A DNA stretch of 5,277 nucleotides from JBGSLA01 sp041740935 (lineage in GTDB: Bacteria > Desulfobacterota > Desulfobaccia > Desulfobaccales > 0-14-0-80-60-11): contig JBGSLA010000103.1 of the NCBI GenBank assembly GCA_041740935.1, positions 1 to 5,277 of the forward strand. The letters are read 5' to 3'. Shown here piece by piece: positions 4,267 to 5,277 of the stretch. Position 1 is the stretch's first letter. Each line of letters starts with the position of its first letter. Below the pieces are notes generated by a model that saw only the letters and a program-made list of their open reading frames with translations, did no database searches and was not told the DNA's origin. The translations under genes were made by a program, and so were the position numbers.

Positions 4267-5277
4267 TTACTGGTACTGGATGTAGATGGGCTTGGGGTTG
4301 AGCTTCAGCAGGTCCTGGGGTGTCATCAGGGGGTCGCCTTTTTTGGTGTCGTTGTGGTAAAAGAGCTTGAACCCGGTGAACTGCACGGGCTCGGAGACGA
4401 TGTAATCCCGGTAGGAATCCCGCTTCAGCCAGGGCGCGCCCCAGCCGTCCATGTTCATGACGATCTGCACCTCGGGGTGGGGCTGGATATGCTTGGCGTT
4501 GGTGACCATGTTGCGGGTGAAACGGTGCACGATGAACACCTTGGGCGGCAGATTGTATTTTTTCACCAGGTCCCGGAGATAGCCCGCGGCATAGTTGATG
4601 TCCGCCGCGTCGTAGGTGCCGATCTTGGTGCCGGGCTTTTTGCCGCTTTTGATCATGTTGAATTCCGGGTCGATTCCCAGGTGCACATCCGGGTTTTTCA
4701 GGATCCACTCAAGGCGGGGCAGGATGGTGCGGATGTCGGATTGCCCGGTCTGGATGTCGATGAACAGGATACCCTTGATCTCTTTGGCCCAGTCATACAC
4801 CTGGTTGACGATCTTGTCGGGCATGATCATCCGGTATTTGCCGGCCTTGCCGGCCTCCCCCTGGGCCACCACCGTGACCAGGTGCAGGGCGGGCTGCACC
4901 GGCAGGGACGGGTCGGCCTTTTCCCATTTGGCCACCTCCTGCTTGAGCCGCCGCAGCATGTCGTCCTTGGGGTATTCCCCCAGGGCCCCCATGCGCTTGG
5001 ACAGGGGGTTGCCGTAATAGGCCACGATGCGTTTGTGGGGCAGGATGGCGCCGGGCAGGGGGTCGGGCATTTTCACCGGCCAGCCCTGGCGTTTGGCAAA
5101 ATCAGGGTCCTCGCCGGCCAGGTATTTGCCCTGGGTCATGGCGGGTTCAGGGGGCGCGCCCTTTTTCTTTTTCGACTGTTTGGGCGCGGCCTTTTGCCCC
5201 TTTTTCGGAGCGCTCGGCTGGGCCGGGGCCGCGGGCGCCGGGGTTTCCTGGACCGCGGGGGCCGGAGTCTCAGGAGC
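4267..5277 (-). CDS. Secreted/periplasmic protein of unknown function, probable beta/alpha-barrel (5' end missing)
   Basis: The frame is open from the right window edge to TAA at 4267-4269 (336 visible residues); the real start and any signal peptide lie outside. Visible residues 1-45 are a Pro/Ala-rich stretch with Lys clusters (PKKGQK, SKKKKG), a linker typical of envelope proteins. The following domain has alternating hydrophobic strands and helices suggestive of a TIM-barrel: RIVAYYGNP (83-91), ILFIDIQTGQSD (170-181), LGIDPEF (200-206), VFIVHRF (247-253), VMNMDGWG (273-280), FKLFYHND (303-310) and a final strand YIQYQ. The acidic residues at strand ends (IDIQ, IDPE, MDGWG) would suit a glycosidase-like active site. 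I recall similar uncharacterised exported proteins in actinobacteria with an FLDLQPG-type motif; this is memory, not a search. An internal ATG at 5139 exists but has no good ribosome binding site and would discard the linker. It belongs to a different transcription unit from the transglycosylase, though both may act in the envelope. Confidence 0.75.
   Translation of the reverse strand, partial: APETPAPAVQETPAPAAPAQPSAPKKGQKAAPKQSKKKKGAPPEPAMTQGKYLAGEDPDFAKRQGWPVKMPDPLPGAILPHKRIVAYYGNPLSKRMGALGEYPKDDMLRRLKQEVAKWEKADPSLPVQPALHLVTVVAQGEAGKAGKYRMIMPDKIVNQVYDWAKEIKGILFIDIQTGQSDIRTILPRLEWILKNPDVHLGIDPEFNMIKSGKKPGTKIGTYDAADINYAAGYLRDLVKKYNLPPKVFIVHRFTRNMVTNAKHIQPHPEVQIVMNMDGWGAPWLKRDSYRDYIVSEPVQFTGFKLFYHNDTKKGDPLMTPQDLLKLNPKPIYIQYQ

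Noticed and set aside
4211..4708. Second minus-strand frame within the secreted-protein gene
   Set aside because: It is an out-of-frame reading of the same region, rich in Arg, Pro and His, whereas the other frame has ordered hydrophobic strands and stays open to the window edge.

Overview
This is a GC-rich bacterial window in which every convincing gene lies on the minus strand. It contains two complete or partial envelope genes on the right and a four-gene selenium-linked cluster on the left. The gene set (YedE, a TusA-like carrier, a DUF3343 protein), the codon usage and the 7-bp tandem repeats suggest an anaerobic selenium-using bacterium, probably a sulfate reducer of the Desulfobacterota (former Deltaproteobacteria). 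That assignment is inference: no phylogenetic marker is present.

Reading in the direction of transcription (right to left), the window opens inside a secreted or periplasmic protein of unknown function (5277-4267, 5' end missing). It has a Pro/Ala/Lys-rich linker followed by a domain that looks like a beta/alpha barrel. After an 11-bp inverted repeat and an AT-rich stretch comes a near-consensus sigma70 promoter (TTGACA, 17 bp, TATAGT). This promoter drives a small exported lytic transglycosylase (3887-3408). A branched inverted repeat (3320-3368) follows the transglycosylase.

The second half starts with another near-consensus promoter (TTGACT, 16 bp, TATAAT; 3215-3242). From its start site a leader of about 375 nt runs to yedE. 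The leader holds an exceptionally strong Shine-Dalgarno sequence, a possible 12-codon GTG-started leader peptide ending in UGA, and a strong hairpin placed 23 nt after that UGA. It also holds a long-range stem and two further hairpins. Because the downstream genes are tied to selenium, this UGA-plus-hairpin arrangement is the most interesting hypothesis in the window: a SECIS-like selenium-responsive leader. It is unproven.

The cluster then reads yedE (selenium-associated YeeE/YedE membrane transporter, 2831-1740), a stand-alone TusA-type CPxP carrier (1643-1425), a DUF3343 protein with an extra cysteine-bearing C-terminal region (1272-727), and a YjeF-C/NNRD-like kinase-fold protein (739 to the window edge). 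The last gene overlaps DUF3343 by 13 bp. A reasonable model, inferred from family associations, is that YedE brings in a selenium or sulfur species, the TusA-like and DUF3343 proteins carry or hand on the chalcogen through cysteines, and the kinase-like protein has an accessory role that is not yet defined.
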